This document shows positions 61,850 through 64,000 of a DNA stretch of 64,000 nt, in pieces. A model generated the notes under the pieces. It did not search any database and had not been told where the DNA came from. It worked only from the letters and a program-made list of their open reading frames with translations. Each line of letters opens with the position of its first letter. The first letter of the stretch is position 1. A program made the translations under genes and the position numbers. This DNA comes from Idiomarina seosinensis_A (GTDB taxonomy: Bacteria > Pseudomonadota > Gammaproteobacteria > Enterobacterales > Alteromonadaceae), in assembly GCF_044797955.1 (NCBI RefSeq), contig NZ_CP085211.1:1612001-1676000 (forward strand), written 5' to 3'.

Positions 61850-63466
61850 GTGGAAAAACCATTAGCCAGAGGGCAACTTGAGTGCTTAAAAGTTGAAATC
61901 CCTTATCAACCGGATACGTTGGCAGTTTATCGCTCGATCTGCCGGCCACAAGGCCACCATCTGTTACTGGACTCTGCCGATATCGGGACAAAACGCGCGG
62001 TAAAAAGTCTGCTACTTGTGGATGCAGCTTTAAAACTTACTTGTGAAGGTCAGCAGGTCAGCATTGAGGCACTAACAGCTAATGGCCGACAGTTGATTAG
62101 CGTACTGGCTGAAGCCTTACCCGATGCTGTCTGTAAAGAGCAAAATAACGATTTTTTGTTGGCTGAATTTTCTACTGCCAGCGCCGACCAGGATGAGGAC
62201 TCACGCTTACAGGACCTCAATAACATGCAGCCTTTAAGGCTGCTTCAGCAAACGTTGGAAAAAGCCAATAATGAAGCGCAGAATAATCCTTTTGCGATCT
62301 TTTTAGGCGGCGTCTTTGGCTACGACCTGGTCGCCAGTCATGAGCAGTTACCGCCCGTACCCAAAGGTCCTAATCAATGTCCCGATTATGTCTTTTACCT
62401 GGCGGAAACCTTGTTAGTGACAGACCATCAGCAACAATCCTGCCAATTATTGGGCAGCTTGTTCGGCGGTGATGATACCACTGCACGTTATCAGCAACTA
62501 AGCCAACGCATCGGTGAATTAGCTGCTCGTTGCCAGGTTCCTGAACGTCAATCCGAATCTCAAGCCGGTGAAATTGCAATAGAAGACGTGTTTCGCGGCG
62601 TGACCGCCACCCCTACTGCTGCTGAATTTGAGCAAACTGTGACTGACCTGAAAGAGCACATCCTCGACGGCGATATTTTTCAGGTTGTCCCTTCGCGGCA
62701 ATTTAGCCTGCCCTGCCCCGATTCGCTCGCCGCTTATCACCAGTTGAAGCAGAATAATCCGTCGCCCTACATGTTTTATTTTAATCACCCGGACTTTTGC
62801 TTATTCGGCGCCTCTCCTGAATCAGCTCTTAAGTACCAGCAGCACAGCAATCAAGTCGAGCTTTATCCGATTGCCGGCACGCGTCCCCGCGGAAAAAACC
62901 CTGATGGTTCAATTAACCTGGACATTGACGGCCGGCTGGAACTGGAGTTGCGGCTTGACGAAAAAGAGTTGTCTGAACACTTAATGCTGGTTGATCTGGC
63001 GCGCAATGACCTTGCCCGTATTTGTCAGCCCGGTAGTCGCTATTTAGCAGACCTGCTTAAAGTAGACCGTTACTCTCAGGTAATGCATCTGGTATCAAGA
63101 GTCGTCGGCCAGTTGCGGCAGGACAGTGACGCTCTGCATGCATACCGCGCATGCATGAACATGGGAACCTTAACTGGCGCCCCGAAAGTCAGCGCCGCAC
63201 GATTAATACGCCGAGTCGAACAACAGGGCCGTGGCAGTTATGGTGGCGCTGTTGGCTACCTGGCCGGTAATGGCGATATGGACACCTGCATTGTCATCCG
63301 TTCCGCTTTTGTGAAAGACCAGCAGGCAATCGTTCAGGCCGGTGCCGGAGTTGTTTATGATTCGGAAGCGGCAGCCGAAGTGGCCGAAACAGAAAATAAG
63401 GCAAAAGCTGTACTGCTGGCGATTCAGCAAAGCACCCTATTGGCCGGTAAGGAGGTGACAAAATGA
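61850..63466 (+). CDS. trpE: Anthranilate synthase component I
   Basis: TrpE makes anthranilate from chorismate with ammonia from TrpG, the first committed tryptophan step. The 538-residue protein has the N-terminal tryptophan-feedback region (LLLDSADIGTKRAVKSLLLV) and the chorismate-binding half: LFGASPESALKY, YPIAGTRPRGKN (PIAGT as in TrpE, not PabB), LMLVDLARNDLARIC, MNMGTLTGAPK and VQAGAGVVYDSEAAAE. Start is GTG with GGAG seven bases upstream. The stop overlaps the trpG start (ATGA), keeping subunits in balance. Confidence 0.97.
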   Translation: MEKPLARGQLECLKVEIPYQPDTLAVYRSICRPQGHHLLLDSADIGTKRAVKSLLLVDAALKLTCEGQQVSIEALTANGRQLISVLAEALPDAVCKEQNNDFLLAEFSTASADQDEDSRLQDLNNMQPLRLLQQTLEKANNEAQNNPFAIFLGGVFGYDLVASHEQLPPVPKGPNQCPDYVFYLAETLLVTDHQQQSCQLLGSLFGGDDTTARYQQLSQRIGELAARCQVPERQSESQAGEIAIEDVFRGVTATPTAAEFEQTVTDLKEHILDGDIFQVVPSRQFSLPCPDSLAAYHQLKQNNPSPYMFYFNHPDFCLFGASPESALKYQQHSNQVELYPIAGTRPRGKNPDGSINLDIDGRLELELRLDEKELSEHLMLVDLARNDLARICQPGSRYLADLLKVDRYSQVMHLVSRVVGQLRQDSDALHAYRACMNMGTLTGAPKVSAARLIRRVEQQGRGSYGGAVGYLAGNGDMDTCIVIRSAFVKDQQAIVQAGAGVVYDSEAAAEVAETENKAKAVLLAIQQSTLLAGKEVTK

Positions 63467-64000
63467 ACTCCGCCCGCATTGTTTTAATCGACAACATCGA
63501 CTCGTTTTCTTACAACCTGGTTGATGAACTGCGTCAACTAGACTTTGAGCTTGTCGTTTACCGTAATCAGGTGCCTGCTGAATCCATTATTAAGGCACTA
63601 AAAGGGTATCAGGGCCAGCAGGTCATCTGTTTATCTCCGGGCCCGGGACACCCCGATGATGCCGGTAATATGATGGAAATTATTGAATTTGCCAAAGACC
63701 GCTATCCGCTGCTTGGCATTTGCCTGGGCTTTCAGGCTCTGGTGACATTTGCCGGCGGCCGGATCGATCGCTGCGGCGAGGTCGTTCATGGAAAAACGGC
63801 CACGATGGATACCTGTTCTCACCCGGTTTTTGACGGAATTAATGATAACCAGCAGTGTGTGGTAGCCCGTTATCACAGCCTTAGTGCTTATGACCTGCCG
63901 GAAAACGTTAAGGTTATCGGCTGGGTTAATGATATCCCCATGGCTGCTGAATTTAGTAATTGCAAGGCACTGGGCTTTCAATTTCACCCGGAATCTTTAC
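63463..64000 (+). CDS. trpG: Anthranilate synthase component II, glutamine amidotransferase (3' cut by window edge)
   Basis: The frame opens at an ATG overlapping trpE by four bases, with AAGGAGGTGAC just upstream, and runs to the end of the window. It begins NSARIVLIDNIDSFSYNLVD and has the class I amidotransferase motifs: LSPGPGHPDDAGNM, the nucleophile Cys in LGICLGFQALVTFAGG (Phe where His is usual after LG), ARYHSLSAYDLP, and the catalytic His/Glu in GFQFHPESL. Whether it stands alone or is fused to phosphoribosyltransferase (TrpD, as in E. coli) cannot be seen. Confidence 0.95.
   Translation, partial: MNSARIVLIDNIDSFSYNLVDELRQLDFELVVYRNQVPAESIIKALKGYQGQQVICLSPGPGHPDDAGNMMEIIEFAKDRYPLLGICLGFQALVTFAGGRIDRCGEVVHGKTATMDTCSHPVFDGINDNQQCVVARYHSLSAYDLPENVKVIGWVNDIPMAAEFSNCKALGFQFHPESL

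Noticed and set aside
1..64000. Search for CRISPR arrays, IS elements, att sites, toxin-antitoxin pairs, prophage genes or defence islands
   Set aside because: No regularly spaced direct repeats, transposase motifs or phage genes were seen by reading; the only tandem repeat is the pair of tRNA-Arg genes.

Overview
The window is a stretch of chromosomal core genome from a marine-type gammaproteobacterium. Gene content and order fit Idiomarina or a close Alteromonadales relative. Supporting points are gammaproteobacterial synteny blocks (dnaQ-rnhA-yafS-gloB-mltD, cysZ/zipA-ligA, pabB-nudL-sdaA, ffh-ypjD-yfjD, rpsP-rimM-trmD-rplS, recX-alaS-csrA-tRNA-Ser-tRNA-Arg), the Na+-pumping oxaloacetate decarboxylase genes oadGAB, and SMC-ScpAB instead of MukBEF. 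The genus is an inference. I see no insertion sequence, prophage, CRISPR array or plasmid feature, and coding density is high throughout. No gene-free stretch exceeds about 200 bases.

Layout: 1-5.1 kb holds replication and detoxification genes with murein hydrolase mltD (dnaQ partial, rnhA, a rhodanese, yafS-like, gloB, mltD, an unknown exported protein). 5.1-14.2 kb carries ligA-zipA-smc, divergent cysZ, a doubtful ORF and rmuC. 14.2-20.3 kb is metabolic: class I fumarase, pabB, nudL, sdaA, cysB. 20.4-25.1 kb is a signalling cluster: a sensorless histidine kinase, a membrane-anchored unknown, yciH, a CrsR/CrsA-type partner-switching pair and a two-receiver protein. 25.2-31.3 kb has two exported amidohydrolase-family proteins, a cytochrome c', a cytochrome b561 and a lone receiver. 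31.3-36.6 kb holds tyrA, a DnaJ-related gene, the rpsP operon and ffh. 36.8-44.3 kb has ypjD, yfjD, an SLT lipoprotein, gshA, a large hybrid kinase and a 57-residue membrane protein. 44.3-51.6 kb has oadBAG, three tRNAs, csrA, alaS and recX. 51.7-57.1 kb has a SIMPL protein, an agmatine deiminase-like gene, and the run rluB-scpB-scpA-yciO-rnm. 57.1-64 kb has fadH, an unknown exported protein, an S10 peptidase, and the start of the trp operon with leader peptide, attenuator, trpE and a cut-off trpG.

The most interesting element is non-coding. Between the SLT lipoprotein gene and gshA, on the plus strand, a sigma-E-like promoter (GAACTT, 16 nt, TCTGA) is followed about 70 nt later by a strong intrinsic terminator that serves no annotated plus-strand gene. 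Position next to gshA, length, promoter type and a shared UCAUCCC..UGAAU segment all suggest a MicA-like envelope-stress small RNA. Other points of note are unusual active-site substitutions in the CrsR-like regulator and in the two-receiver protein, amidohydrolase modules lacking the metal-binding HxH, a glutamine-saturated SMC coiled coil, a hairpin at the very 5' end of the predicted rpsP transcript, and recX separated from recA. Complete trp control is visible: a TrpR-like operator over the promoter plus a Trp-Trp-Trp leader peptide and mutually exclusive hairpins.
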